Source: Pseudomonas iranensis (GTDB lineage: Bacteria > Pseudomonadota > Gammaproteobacteria > Pseudomonadales > Pseudomonadaceae). Taken from it: a stretch of DNA of 64,000 nt. The notes beneath the pieces were generated by a model. It was not told the origin of the DNA and ran no database searches. It saw nothing but the letters and a program-made list of their open reading frames with translations. The stretch lies in assembly GCF_014268585.2 (NCBI RefSeq), contig NZ_CP077092.1:3658001-3722000 (forward strand), given 5' to 3'. A program made the translations under genes and the position numbers. This document shows, piece after piece, positions 25,429 through 35,174 of the stretch (positions are counted from its first letter, which is position 1; every line of letters starts with the position of its first letter).

Positions 25429-25589
25429 ATTGCCTTGGGGCATTACCTGCAAACGCTTAAAGCCAATAAAACTAAACCCGCACAGGTTATTCAGGCAACG
25501 GTCAGGCCGGCAGGTTTACCCTGAATATCCGCCGATATCTTCGGCCCGTGCACACTCCTCGACAGACCTTGTTTCACGGGAGAAACACC

Positions 25590-26303
25590 ATGAAACCTGC
25601 GCTTCCCGCCCTGCTGGCGATCTCCGTTTTGCTGCTTTCTGCCTGCTCTGTTCCCACTGCTCCGCAAGCCGTGTCATCCCTCGACACGCTGCTGCCGCAC
25701 CCGACCGGTCGCAGCAGTGCCACTTTGGTCAAGAGCGGTCCCGGCGTCTCGCTGGGGGTGATTTACAGCCCCGGCACCCAGGCCAATCGACAATACCTGC
25801 GCGAGTATCAGGCCAAGGCCGGCACCGGTTTTGGTCAGAGCCTGCTGGTGCAGCCGATCCACGACGCCTACGTCGCCAGCTCCAGCCCGGATCGCGCGGT
25901 GGAGTGGGTCAACGCTTCGCTGCAACGCCAGTTCGGCTCGGTGACGGTGTACTCGGACATGCAAAGCCTGCGTGCCGCCAGACCGGATGTAACCGCAATC
26001 GTCGACACCCGCAGCCAGTTGATCACCTCGCGCAGCTCGGATATCCGCGCGGATGTCAGTGCCGATTTTTACGATGCGCAATTGAACTACATCGGCACGG
26101 CGAAGGGCTCGCAGGCGCGGGAACTGACGCCGGTGTGGGCGGACTTCAAGCGCTCGGAAGAGATCGTCGCGGATATCAATCAGCAGGAGGAATTGCAGTT
26201 GGCGGCGTTGCGGGAGTTTGACCGTTCGCTGAGTAATCTGGTTGTGCGGCCGGGGGAGAAAGTGTCGATGCTTGAGGGTAAACCAGCTCAAAAGTTGTAT
26301 TGA
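25590..26303 (+). CDS. Putative lipoprotein, function unknown
   Basis: The start at MKPALPALLAISVLLLSAC gives 237 residues. The lipobox LSAC predicts lipidation at Cys19, with Ser at +2 favouring outer-membrane sorting. The mature part is mostly alpha/beta with a central STVTVYSDMQSLRAARPD-like segment and an acidic helical C-terminal half (KRSEEIVADINQQEELQLAAL). I do not recognise a family. GGGAG lies upstream of the ATG. It is monocistronic between a cupin gene and the convergent glutamate dehydrogenase gene. Confidence 0.75.
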   Translation: MKPALPALLAISVLLLSACSVPTAPQAVSSLDTLLPHPTGRSSATLVKSGPGVSLGVIYSPGTQANRQYLREYQAKAGTGFGQSLLVQPIHDAYVASSSPDRAVEWVNASLQRQFGSVTVYSDMQSLRAARPDVTAIVDTRSQLITSRSSDIRADVSADFYDAQLNYIGTAKGSQARELTPVWADFKRSEEIVADINQQEELQLAALREFDRSLSNLVVRPGEKVSMLEGKPAQKLY

Positions 26304-26309
26304 ATGTAA

Positions 26310-26385
26310 GTGCCTCTTCGCGAGCAGGCTCGCTCCAACATTTGGAATGCGATCAACTGTGGGAGCGAGCCTGCTTGCGAAAACG
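26310..26385. repeat. REP pair (GCGAGC..GCTCGC family)
   Basis: Two inverted hairpins at about 26318-26340 and 26360-26380, slightly degenerate (CTCCAAC and CTTGCG variants). Confidence 0.85.
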
Positions 26386-26415
26386 CCAGCCCAGACACCA
26401 AAAAAAACACAGGCA

Positions 26416-26454
26416 TAAAAAAGCCCCGGCATCTCGCGATACCGGGGCTTTTTC
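26416..26454 (-). terminator. Rho-independent terminator, probably of gdhB (bidirectional)
   Basis: Stem with AAGCCCCGG on the left and CCGGGGCTT on the right around a 12-base inner part, with A-run and T-run on either side, so it can act for both the minus-strand dehydrogenase gene and the plus-strand lipoprotein gene. Confidence 0.85.
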
Positions 26455-26467
26455 ATTCAGCCACTAC

Positions 26468-29400
26468 TTACGCCAGTTCAAGCTCGGCGTTCGCAGCAAC
26501 CGCAGGCAGGATCGCTTGCCCGCTCAACGCCAGATCCAGCAGTTCGCGGTTGGCCACCGCGTACATGGCGTAGTCCGTACCGCTCGCAGCACGGATTTCC
26601 ACCAGCATGGCACGCCAGCGTTCGATCATGCTTTCGTGCTGGGCCATCCACAGCGCCAGGCGTGCTTCCACGTCCTGGGAACCGTCGCCCTGTTGCAGGA
26701 CGGAGATGGTAATCGCCCGTTGCTGCCAGTCGACATCATCACGGAACGCTTCACGGGCCAGAGCCTGCCAGTTGTTTTCCACCGGCAAGGCGCTGATCTG
26801 TTGCAGGTACCAGGTGATGTCCAGCGCAGAGCCGACGGCGAAGTAAGCCTTGGCCACTTCGGCCGGGTCCTGCCCGGTGACGTCGGCGGCTTCGATGATC
26901 GGCAGCAGCGTGTACAGGTGCGAGGTGCCCGCAACCATACGCGCCAGCAATTCCGGCACACCGGCTTCGACGTACGCCTGATAGCGCGACTGCCAGTTCT
27001 CGCGGATTTCGCCGCTGAGCAGTTCGTCGAGTTTCAGGCCCAGCTCTTTCAGGTGCGGACCGAAATGCGCGACGTCACGGGCAGCGTTCTGCTCGTTGCG
27101 ACGGGCACGCAGGAACCAGCGCGTGGCGCGACGGCCCAGACGCATCAGCTCGTCCATCAGTTCCAGCTGCACGTCAGCGGAAACCTGATAGTCCAGCGCT
27201 TCGATCTGACGGAACCAGTGCGGGAGGTGGAAGATGTCGCGCACGATCACGTAAGCGCCAGCCACGTTCGCCGGGCTCATGCCGGTCGACTCTTTGAGTC
27301 GCTGCACGAAGGTGATGCCCATGTGGTTGACCAGATCGTTGGCGATCTGGGTGCTGACGATCTCGCGCTTCAGACGGTGACGACGCATGGCTTCGGAGAA
27401 CTTGCTGACCAGGGTCGGCGGGAACGCCGTTTCCATGTCGCGGGTCAGGTAATCGTCGTCCGGCACCAGCGAGCCCAGCAGCTGTTCCTTGAGGTCGATC
27501 TTGCTGTAGGAGATCAGCACCGACAGCTCAGGACGGGTCAGGCCGTGGCCCTCAGCGACGCGCTCGGTCAGTTGCTCTTCGGTCGGCAGGAACTCGATGG
27601 CACGGTCCAGCTTGCCACGACCTTCCAGATCGCTCATCAGACGCTTGTACTCAGCGATGCGCGCGTAGGCACGGCGCGCCGCCAGGGACAGGGCCTGAGT
27701 CTGCTTGTAGTTGTTGCCCAGCACCAGATTGCCGACTTCGTCGGTCATGCTCGCCAGCAACTGGTTGCGTTGCTTGTCGGTCATGTCACCGGCCTGAACC
27801 ACTTCGTTCAGCAGGATCTTGATGTTCACTTCGTGGTCGGAGCAGTCCACGCCACCGGCGTTGTCGATGAAGTCGGTGTTGGAACCGCCGCCATTCAAGC
27901 CGAATTCCACACGACCCAGTTGGGTCATGCCGAGGTTACCGCCCTCGCCCACCACTTTGCAGCGCAGCTCATTACCGTTGACGCGCAGTGCATCGTTGGC
28001 CTTGTCGCCGACATCGGCGTGGCTTTCGGTGCTGGCCTTGACGTAGGTGCCGATACCGCCGTTCCACAACAGATCCACCGGCGCCTTGAGCAAGGCATTG
28101 AGCAGTTCGGTCGGGGTCAGCTTGTCAGCCTGGATGTCAAAGCGTTCTTTCATCTGCGGCGAGATCGCGATGCTCTTCGCGCTGCGCGAGAAGATACCGC
28201 CACCTTCGGACATGATGCTGGTGTCGTAGTCGGTCCAGGCCGAACGCGGCAGGTCGAACAGACGCTGACGCTCGACGAAGCTGGTCGCCGGGTTCGGGTT
28301 GGGGTCGATGAAGATGTGCATGTGGTTGAACGCAGCGACCAGTTGCAGCTTGTCGGACATCAACAGGCCGTTACCGAACACGTCGCCGGCCATGTCGCCG
28401 ACGCCAACCACGGTGATGCTGTCTTCCTGAACATTGATGCCGCGCTCGCGGAAGTGGCGCTGTACGCCGACCCACGCGCCTTTGGCGGTGATACCCATTT
28501 TCTTGTGGTCGTAACCGGCCGAACCACCGGACGCAAACGCGTCACCCAGCCAGAAGCCGTAGTCGATGGCGATGCCGTTGGCGATGTCGGAGAAGGTTGC
28601 AGTGCCCTTGTCCGCCGCGACTACCAGGTACGGGTCATCGTCGTCATGACGCACGACGTTGACCGGCGGTACCAGTGCGCCGTCCTTCAGGTTGTCGGTG
28701 ATGTCCAACAGACCGGAAATGAAGATGCGGTAGCAGGCGATGCCCTCGGCCGCGATCTCGTCACGGCTGCCGCCCAGTGGCAGACGACGCGGCAGGAAGC
28801 CGCCCTTCGCGCCCACTGGCACGATGACCGAGTTCTTCACTTGCTGGGCTTTTACCAGGCCGAGCACTTCGGTGCGGAAGTCTTCTTCACGATCGGACCA
28901 GCGCAGACCACCACGGGCAACGTTGCCGAAGCGCAGGTGCACGCCTTCGACGCGTGGCGAGTAGACGAAGATTTCGAACTTCGGCACTGGCTTGGGCAGC
29001 TCAGGGATAGCATGCGGGTTGAACTTGAAGCTGAAGTACGACTTGTTCTGGCCGTTGGCGTCAGTCTGATAGAAGTTGGTGCGCAGGGTGGCTTTGATCA
29101 GGTCGAGGTAACGACGCAGGATGCGGTCTTCGTTGAGCACCTGAACGTCGTCCAGTGCGGTCAGAATCGCTTGTTCCAGACGCAGTTGCTTGTCTTCCAG
29201 ATCATCGCTGCCGAGCTTGCGCGCCAGGTAGAAACGGGTCTTGAACAACCGGGTCAGTTCGCGAGCGATGTCGGTGTGGTTGTTCAGGGTGCTGGCGATG
29301 TAACCCAGGTCGAAGCCCAGACGAATCTGCTTCAGGTAACGGGCGTAGGCACGCAGCAGCGCCACGTCGCGCCATGGCAGACCGGCGGTCAGCACCAGAC

Positions 29401-31363
29401 GGTTGAACGCATCGTTTTCGGCATCGCCGCGCACGATGTGCACGAACGCGTCCTGCAGGGTGTCGTTGAGTTGCTGGATGTCGAGGTCCAGACCTTCGGC
29501 AGCAGTGAACGCGAAGTCGTGAATCCAGAACTCGCGGCCGTTGGTGTGGCGCAGGCGATACGGGAATTCACCCAGTACGCGCAGGCCGAGGTTTTCCAGA
29601 ATCGGCAGGACGTCGGACAGCGCCAGCGGCGTGTCGGCGTGATACAGCTTGCAATGCAGCTCGCGCTGGCCGGAAACCTGACCGAGTGGCTGATAGAAGC
29701 TCATCACCAGCGGATTTTTTTCGCTGAGGCTCAGCAGGTGCTGCATGTCGACCACGGCCGAATGCGCGGCAAAACGCTCGCGGTAGCCGGCCGGGAAGCC
29801 TTTCGGGAAGTCGGCCAGCACGTTGGTGCCGTGGGCTTCGCCGAAGCTCTCGACGGTCAGTGCGGCGTAGTCGTCCTGCCAGCTGCGGCAGGCCTGGACC
29901 ACTTCTTTTTCCAGCAGTACCGGGTCGATGTCGAGGCGGTTCTTCGGATCGACGCGCAGAATCAGCTGCACGCGGGCCAGCACGGATTCCGAGAAGAAAG
30001 TCCAGAATTCGCAATCGGAAGCCTTCAGGCGCTCCATCAGCACTTGCTGGATCTTCTGGCGGACTTCGGTGGAATAGATGTCGCGCGGCACATAGGCCAG
30101 GCAGTAGCAGAAGCGACCGTACGGGTCTTTGCGCAGGAACACGCGGATCTTGTTGCGTTCCTGGATCTGCACGATCGACATCACGGTGGTGAACAGTTCG
30201 TCGACCGGGGTCTGGAACAGGTCGTCACGCGGCAGCACTTCGAGGACCTGTGCCAGTTCCTTGCCCAGGTGAGCCTTGGACTGGAAGCCGGAGCGGCGCT
30301 CGATTTCTTCGACCTTGCGGCGGATGAACGGGATGACCCGCACGCTCTCGCCATACACCGACGAGGTGTACAGGCCCATGAAACGGTGTTCCTTGATGAC
30401 TTTGCCGTCGGCGTCGATTTCACGGATCGACACATAGTCCGGGTAAGCCGGACGGTGTACGCGGCTCGGGTGCGCAGCCTTGGCGAACGACAGCAGGGTC
30501 GGTTCGCGCAGGTAGGACACGGCGTAGTCTTCGATGCGCAGGTCTTCGTAGGTCAGGCCGGTGCGCAGCAGTTTGGTCAGGCCGAGGAAGGAATTCTGGT
30601 CGTACTCGATGTGACCGCCATCGGCCTGGTCGGTGACCACGAACTCTTCGTAGCCGAGGAAGGTGAAGTGGTTGCCCACCAGCCATTCCAGGAAGCTCTT
30701 GATTTCGTTCTTTTCGTCGGCATCGACCGGATAGGCGCTGTTGTCCAGCTGGGTGAGGATGTCCTGCACCTTGGCTTTCATCGGCTCGAAGTCAGCGACG
30801 GCGACGCGCACTTCACCGAGCACCTGCTCAAGCTCTTTGCTCAGCACGTTCAGCTCGGCCGCGTTGGCGCAACGGTCGATTTCCAGGTACATCAGCGATT
30901 CGTGCAGCACGCCTTCGCCGATGCTGCCTTTTGGCAGGACTTCCAGCAATTCGCCCTTGCTGCCACGACGTACGCTGAGCACGGTGGTCTGCAGGGTGTG
31001 AATGCTGTAGCCGCGACGGTTCAGCTCGGTACGCACCGAGTCGACCAGAAATGGCAGGTCGTGGTGCAGCACTTCGACCGCGGTGTGGGTCGACTGCCAG
31101 CCGTGGCGTTCGTAATCGGGGTTGTAGACACGCACTTGCGGTTGCGCGTGATCGAAGCGCTCAAGCAGGCGCCACGCAGAGAGAGTACAGCCAGCGAGGT
31201 CGGAGAGGCGACGTTGAGTCAGCTCGTCCAGGGAAATGATGCCGAAGAATTGTTCAGCGAACAGCGCCACTTGTGGCAGTGCCTGTTCACTGATGTGCTG
31301 CGCCAGTGCCGCTTGCAGTTGGTGCTGGAAGTCGGCTTTGCTGGCTGCGGTGAAGAACGCCAT
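26468..31363 (-). CDS. gdhB: NAD-specific glutamate dehydrogenase, large (~180 kDa) type
   Basis: Oxidative deamination of L-glutamate to 2-oxoglutarate with NAD+. The start MAFFTAASKADFQHQ is chosen because upstream codons have no family character and codon bias begins here; this gives 1631 residues, close to the known ~1620-residue class. The catalytic region (about 840-1000) carries NVARGGLRWSDREEDFRTEVLGL and VIVPVGAKGGF. The nucleotide-binding part follows with VVGVGDMAGDVFGNGLL. The long N-terminal ACT-like part and C-terminal extension are regulatory in the family. It is monocistronic, with its own terminator. Confidence 0.97.
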   Translation of the reverse strand: MAFFTAASKADFQHQLQAALAQHISEQALPQVALFAEQFFGIISLDELTQRRLSDLAGCTLSAWRLLERFDHAQPQVRVYNPDYERHGWQSTHTAVEVLHHDLPFLVDSVRTELNRRGYSIHTLQTTVLSVRRGSKGELLEVLPKGSIGEGVLHESLMYLEIDRCANAAELNVLSKELEQVLGEVRVAVADFEPMKAKVQDILTQLDNSAYPVDADEKNEIKSFLEWLVGNHFTFLGYEEFVVTDQADGGHIEYDQNSFLGLTKLLRTGLTYEDLRIEDYAVSYLREPTLLSFAKAAHPSRVHRPAYPDYVSIREIDADGKVIKEHRFMGLYTSSVYGESVRVIPFIRRKVEEIERRSGFQSKAHLGKELAQVLEVLPRDDLFQTPVDELFTTVMSIVQIQERNKIRVFLRKDPYGRFCYCLAYVPRDIYSTEVRQKIQQVLMERLKASDCEFWTFFSESVLARVQLILRVDPKNRLDIDPVLLEKEVVQACRSWQDDYAALTVESFGEAHGTNVLADFPKGFPAGYRERFAAHSAVVDMQHLLSLSEKNPLVMSFYQPLGQVSGQRELHCKLYHADTPLALSDVLPILENLGLRVLGEFPYRLRHTNGREFWIHDFAFTAAEGLDLDIQQLNDTLQDAFVHIVRGDAENDAFNRLVLTAGLPWRDVALLRAYARYLKQIRLGFDLGYIASTLNNHTDIARELTRLFKTRFYLARKLGSDDLEDKQLRLEQAILTALDDVQVLNEDRILRRYLDLIKATLRTNFYQTDANGQNKSYFSFKFNPHAIPELPKPVPKFEIFVYSPRVEGVHLRFGNVARGGLRWSDREEDFRTEVLGLVKAQQVKNSVIVPVGAKGGFLPRRLPLGGSRDEIAAEGIACYRIFISGLLDITDNLKDGALVPPVNVVRHDDDDPYLVVAADKGTATFSDIANGIAIDYGFWLGDAFASGGSAGYDHKKMGITAKGAWVGVQRHFRERGINVQEDSITVVGVGDMAGDVFGNGLLMSDKLQLVAAFNHMHIFIDPNPNPATSFVERQRLFDLPRSAWTDYDTSIMSEGGGIFSRSAKSIAISPQMKERFDIQADKLTPTELLNALLKAPVDLLWNGGIGTYVKASTESHADVGDKANDALRVNGNELRCKVVGEGGNLGMTQLGRVEFGLNGGGSNTDFIDNAGGVDCSDHEVNIKILLNEVVQAGDMTDKQRNQLLASMTDEVGNLVLGNNYKQTQALSLAARRAYARIAEYKRLMSDLEGRGKLDRAIEFLPTEEQLTERVAEGHGLTRPELSVLISYSKIDLKEQLLGSLVPDDDYLTRDMETAFPPTLVSKFSEAMRRHRLKREIVSTQIANDLVNHMGITFVQRLKESTGMSPANVAGAYVIVRDIFHLPHWFRQIEALDYQVSADVQLELMDELMRLGRRATRWFLRARRNEQNAARDVAHFGPHLKELGLKLDELLSGEIRENWQSRYQAYVEAGVPELLARMVAGTSHLYTLLPIIEAADVTGQDPAEVAKAYFAVGSALDITWYLQQISALPVENNWQALAREAFRDDVDWQQRAITISVLQQGDGSQDVEARLALWMAQHESMIERWRAMLVEIRAASGTDYAMYAVANRELLDLALSGQAILPAVAANAELELA

Positions 31364-31842
31364 CTGTGGTACTCCGCTTAAGCTTGTTATTGATGGAAAG
31401 CGTCGCGTGCAACACCCCTTTCGGGGCTGGTGTCGCCCTGTTCCTGATTCTCGGGCAGAGGAAACAGGGAGACAGGTGGGTGAAGCTGGACGGGACACTC
31501 AGGTCACATTCACCTTCCATGAATGAGCATCTGCAAAAGCGACTGCCAACGCTGCCAGCAATGCCTTTACGGGTGCTCATCCGTTGCGCAGCTTAATGGG
31601 TGCGACAATGTGTCTGCTTGCGGTGCTGCGACATATTCGGTCATTGGCACGTAAATGCAGGGTTTGGCCTGCATCAACACTAGCAGGCGTGCGCCGAAAT
31701 GCAGGTTCGAAACCCCGGTTTCACGGGACTTTCGTGCCAGGTCGGTCGCCGAGGACGTTACATATCCGGAAACGAAAACGCCCAAGGCCCTGTTATCGAC
31801 CCTGAGCGTGGCATCCGGTTCAGCGCCAGCGGTTGACGCGGA
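31364..31842. other. Upstream region of gdhB; no gene seen
   Basis: 479 bases between the gdhB start and the end of the next minus-strand gene. No frame with a ribosome binding site or family resemblance is present on either strand. It should contain the gdhB promoter, but I cannot point to a strong -35/-10 pair. Confidence 0.5.
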
Positions 31843-33237
31843 TCAGTCCGGCAGCTCCTCAAAGGCTCTGAATTTGCTCACCGTGGCGCAGTCGTAGCAC
31901 ATCGTCTGCAGGATCTGCTTGTCCATGCTGGCGTCAATGTTGCTCGAATCGCATTCGCGGCAGAACAGGCGCAGATGGCTGAGCAAGTCGCTGTCGAACG
32001 CCACGGAGGAAAAGAACTGCGGGACCAGTTCGTCACGCCAGTACATGCCCGGCGATTTGGAAAATCCGGCGCCGCTGTCCTTGAGCACCACGTCGTAGAG
32101 CAAGCGCTGCAAGGCCGTTTGCGGTACTCGCGCATCGCGATGGGCGTTCTTGCGCCAGTTGCGCGCGAGCGCGTCCTGCGCCGTGCTCAGCATGTTGCGC
32201 GGAATGGTGTTGGAGGCGTGACTGCGCCCTTTGGAATTGCCGGTGGCATAAAAGTGCGCGGCGTTTCGTACCGCCAAGCGGGCGAAGTAATACAACTGAC
32301 TCACCGAGAAGTCCTGCAACAACTGCCCGACCACCTCTTCGGCACGGGCCTCGGCCGTGAAGGCAAAATCCACTTCAGCGGCCAGCACACGGATGTATTG
32401 AATGGACGCTTCGCGGGCGAGACTGAAGACCAGCGAATAGATTTCGCTCTTCCAGGCGGCTTTGACGCTGCCCGACAACTCCTGATACAGGACCTGATAC
32501 AGATTCTCGCGAGTACAGCGCGTTACGCCGTCGAGCGTGACGCTGGGCAGCCAGCGCACCGCGCTGTACTCGCGGATATTGCAGCCCTCGCTGCGATCGA
32601 AGGCGTTGATGTCGGAATCGGTGGAAACTGCCAGCACCCCGGCCTCGTGCAGGCCTTTGAGCAGCTCCTCACGGGCCTCGAACGTCAGGGCGAGCAGCTC
32701 TTCTCTGGATGGCGCATTCAACGGCGCAATCCATTCAACGGTCGCGCCGTAACCATCATCCAGCAAGGCGAGCAACGTCAGCTTCTGGACAAATCCCAGA
32801 TTGGCGTAAGGCACTGCGGGGCATCGCGCGCCATATCGAGCTTCCAATTCCAGGCGATCACGCGCGGCCCGGGCGGCAAGCTGCTGCTGGCGCACCTTGA
32901 AACATTCTGTGCAGCTGCAAGTCGTGTGGCGGGTATTGGTGCCTGGAAGGCTTTGCTGGTGCTCACAGCGTACGCATTTGAAGGTACTGCGCAGCGAAAG
33001 CGGAGTACCTCTGGCGTGTCGGCGCACCCACATCGGCAGTTTGCAGTAAGGACAGCTGAGGTCGGCACTGATGACCGGGGGCAAAACCTTGAGCAGACTG
33101 CGCACCGTTGCAGGGATCTGAAATTCCGCCATCAGCGCGGCAGTTTTCTCGCCTTCGAGATAGCGCTTGTAGATTTCCTCGATCTGTTCATCGGACAGGT
33201 GGCGGATTTGTTCGGCGCGGTCGAAATATTGGGTCAT
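31843..33237 (-). CDS. Protein of unknown function with zinc-ribbon-like cysteine pairs at both ends
   Basis: The start MTQYFDRAEQIRHL gives 464 residues, with AAAGGGAAC upstream. Residues 50-115 contain CPYC, CVRC and CSCTEC pairs, consistent with one or two zinc ribbons; a further CREC and CYDC pair lies in the last 45 residues. The N-terminal segment LSDEQIEEIYKRYLEGEKTAALMAEFQI looks like a small helix-turn-helix. The middle is helical without a recognised family. Nucleic-acid binding is a reasonable guess from the zinc-finger-like pairs, nothing more. It is divergent from the next gene, with 293 bases between starts. Confidence 0.7.
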   Translation of the reverse strand: MTQYFDRAEQIRHLSDEQIEEIYKRYLEGEKTAALMAEFQIPATVRSLLKVLPPVISADLSCPYCKLPMWVRRHARGTPLSLRSTFKCVRCEHQQSLPGTNTRHTTCSCTECFKVRQQQLAARAARDRLELEARYGARCPAVPYANLGFVQKLTLLALLDDGYGATVEWIAPLNAPSREELLALTFEAREELLKGLHEAGVLAVSTDSDINAFDRSEGCNIREYSAVRWLPSVTLDGVTRCTRENLYQVLYQELSGSVKAAWKSEIYSLVFSLAREASIQYIRVLAAEVDFAFTAEARAEEVVGQLLQDFSVSQLYYFARLAVRNAAHFYATGNSKGRSHASNTIPRNMLSTAQDALARNWRKNAHRDARVPQTALQRLLYDVVLKDSGAGFSKSPGMYWRDELVPQFFSSVAFDSDLLSHLRLFCRECDSSNIDASMDKQILQTMCYDCATVSKFRAFEELPD

Positions 33238-33530
33238 GGCAAAGTTCCCTTTTTGGGGTTGTCGTAACGCACTCCATTGCGCAAGAGCGGCGAAACTAAC
33301 GGTAAAAAGGCGGCGATCACAAGCGAAAAATCGCAATTTCGGATGGATTTTGCGCATCCGGTAATTGCCTTACGCTGGCGTCGGATTTTCCCTTCTTGCT
33401 ACTCGGAAATGGGCGACGGAAATATCCTGCTTTGCCACTTTTTACCGATGCAGGCAGCGCAAACCGGTTGAGACTGGCAAAATCGCGCCTTCGAAAAGAC
33501 TCACCGCCGCCACTGCCCAGGATTTCCCCC

Positions 33531-33884
33531 ATGCAAATGACCACCGCCCTACTGATCGTCAACCCGTGCGACGACGAAGAAGACAACATGGCCATGCTCT
33601 GCTGCCACAGCGACAAGGGCGAGATGTTCCTGATGAGCCGTTATCCGGATGAGGATGAGCTGGAGATCACCCTGGATGGCGAGCCTTCGACGCTTGACGG
33701 AGTGAAGGTCACGCTGACGTCGAATCTGCTGAAGATCGAGATTGCTGCGGCGGATGCCGATGCGTTGAATGGCGATGATGTGCTGGAGATCAGTTTTAAT
33801 CCGGATATGGTGGATATGGATGAGGTTGTCGAGACTTTGAAGAACATTCTCGATGGCACCGGGACCTTTATCAGCGAGGTTTGA
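33531..33884 (+). CDS. Small acidic protein, function unknown
   Basis: The ATG at 33531 gives 117 residues (MQMTTALLIVNPCDDEEDNM). Codon bias and the conserved-looking acidic pattern start here. The protein is strongly acidic (many Asp/Glu) with alternating hydrophobic positions suggesting a small beta-rich fold. I do not recognise a family. It is followed at once by a REP pair. Confidence 0.65.
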   Translation: MQMTTALLIVNPCDDEEDNMAMLCCHSDKGEMFLMSRYPDEDELEITLDGEPSTLDGVKVTLTSNLLKIEIAAADADALNGDDVLEISFNPDMVDMDEVVETLKNILDGTGTFISEV

Positions 33885-33894
33885 TATTGACCGG

Positions 33895-34110
33895 GCTGGC
33901 CCTTTCGCGAGCAGGCTCGCTCCCACATTGGAATGCGTACATCAGACCCTGTGGGAGCGAGCCTGCTCGCGAAGAGGCCGGAACTGCCATCCGATAAGTT
34001 TCCTGCTGACAGGAGATCAAAAGATCGCAGCCTTCGGCAGCTCCTACAGGGGATCGCATTCCAACCGGGAAGCTGCCAAAAGCCGCGATCTTTTGCTCTT
34101 TTGCACAAAA
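33895..34110. repeat. REP pair plus a GATCGCAGCCTTCGGCAGCT-type element
   Basis: Two inverted GCGAGCAGGCTCGC hairpins (33907-33928, 33953-33975), then an element at 34018-34050 with GATCGCAGCCTTCGGCAGCT and an inverted half (AGCTGCC..GCGATC) at 34070-34092. The same element recurs at 41052, 47595, 47745 and 47860. Confidence 0.85.
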
Positions 34111-34209
34111 TGCCGTTAGTCGCCGCCCCCCACGATGGATTAAAGTAACGCCCCCAGCCCCGGCGTTATCCAGACGCCCCGGCCACCCCCTTTCCAGGAA
34201 CAGTCACCG

Positions 34210-35169
34210 ATGGAACATCGTGAAGCGCTGCTGGCGCTGCGAACCTTTCTTTCAACGCAGATTCTCGGCCAGGAAAAACTCATCGAGCGTTTGCTCATCG
34301 CCCTGCTCGCCGACGGCCATATGCTGGTCGAGGGCGCACCCGGTCTGGCCAAGACCAAAGCGATCAAAGAACTCGCCGAGGGCATCGAAGCCCAGTTCCA
34401 TCGAATCCAGTTCACCCCCGACCTGCTGCCGGCCGACATCACCGGCACCGAAATCTACCGTCCGGAAACCGGCAGTTTCGTCTTCCAGCAAGGGCCGATC
34501 TTCCACAATCTGGTGCTGGCTGACGAAATCAACCGTGCGCCGGCCAAGGTGCAATCGGCCTTGCTCGAAGCAATGGCCGAGCGCCAGGTCAGTGTCGGGC
34601 GCAGCACCTATGAGCTGTCGCCGCTGTTTCTGGTGATGGCCACGCAGAACCCGATCGAACAGGAAGGCACCTATCCGCTGCCGGAAGCCCAGCTCGACCG
34701 TTTCCTCATGCACGTCAAGATCGGTTTCCCCGACGCCGCTGTCGAACGGCGCATCCTCCAGCAGGCCCGTGGCGAGGCGCTGAACGGCGAGACCAAGCCC
34801 GAGCGTCGGGTCAGCCAGCAGGCGATCTTCGCCGCGCGCAAGGAAATCCTTGGTTTGTACATGGCCGACGCCGTGGAGGAATACCTGGTGCAACTGGTCA
34901 TGGCCACGCGCAACCCGGCCAAGTTCGATCCGGAAATGGCCGAATGGATCGCCTACGGCGCCAGTCCGCGCGGCTCGATCGCCCTCGATCGCTGCGCCCG
35001 CGCCCACGCCTGGCTGGCCGGTCGCGACTTCGTCAGCCCGGAAGACATTCAAGCGGTGCTGTTCGACGTGTTGCGCCATCGCATCATTCTGTCGTTCGAA
35101 GCCGAAGCCGCTGGCATCGATCAGGATCGCGTGGTGCAGCGGATTCTCGACGTCGTCGCCGTCGCTTGA
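34210..35169 (+). CDS. MoxR-type AAA+ ATPase
   Basis: 319 residues. Walker A reads GAPGLAKTKAI, Walker B LVLADEINRAPAK, with sensor 1 MATQNPIEQEGTYPLPEAQLDRF, all typical of MoxR. MoxR ATPases act as chaperones for VWA-domain partners, and here the VWA genes follow in the same operon (DUF58, DUF4381, two VWA proteins, BatD). The next gene starts 5 bases after the stop. Confidence 0.95.
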   Translation: MEHREALLALRTFLSTQILGQEKLIERLLIALLADGHMLVEGAPGLAKTKAIKELAEGIEAQFHRIQFTPDLLPADITGTEIYRPETGSFVFQQGPIFHNLVLADEINRAPAKVQSALLEAMAERQVSVGRSTYELSPLFLVMATQNPIEQEGTYPLPEAQLDRFLMHVKIGFPDAAVERRILQQARGEALNGETKPERRVSQQAIFAARKEILGLYMADAVEEYLVQLVMATRNPAKFDPEMAEWIAYGASPRGSIALDRCARAHAWLAGRDFVSPEDIQAVLFDVLRHRIILSFEAEAAGIDQDRVVQRILDVVAVA

Positions 35170-35174
35170 CCCCC

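Noticed and set aside
26300..31381. Very long open frame antisense to gdhB (about 1690 codons)
   Set aside because: It is the mirror of the high-GC glutamate dehydrogenase gene: codon positions are complementary, no ribosome binding site or domain is present, and the product is His/Val/Gln-rich nonsense.
31567..31785. Small frame upstream of gdhB
   Set aside because: No start signal or coding character; the region more probably holds the gdhB promoter.
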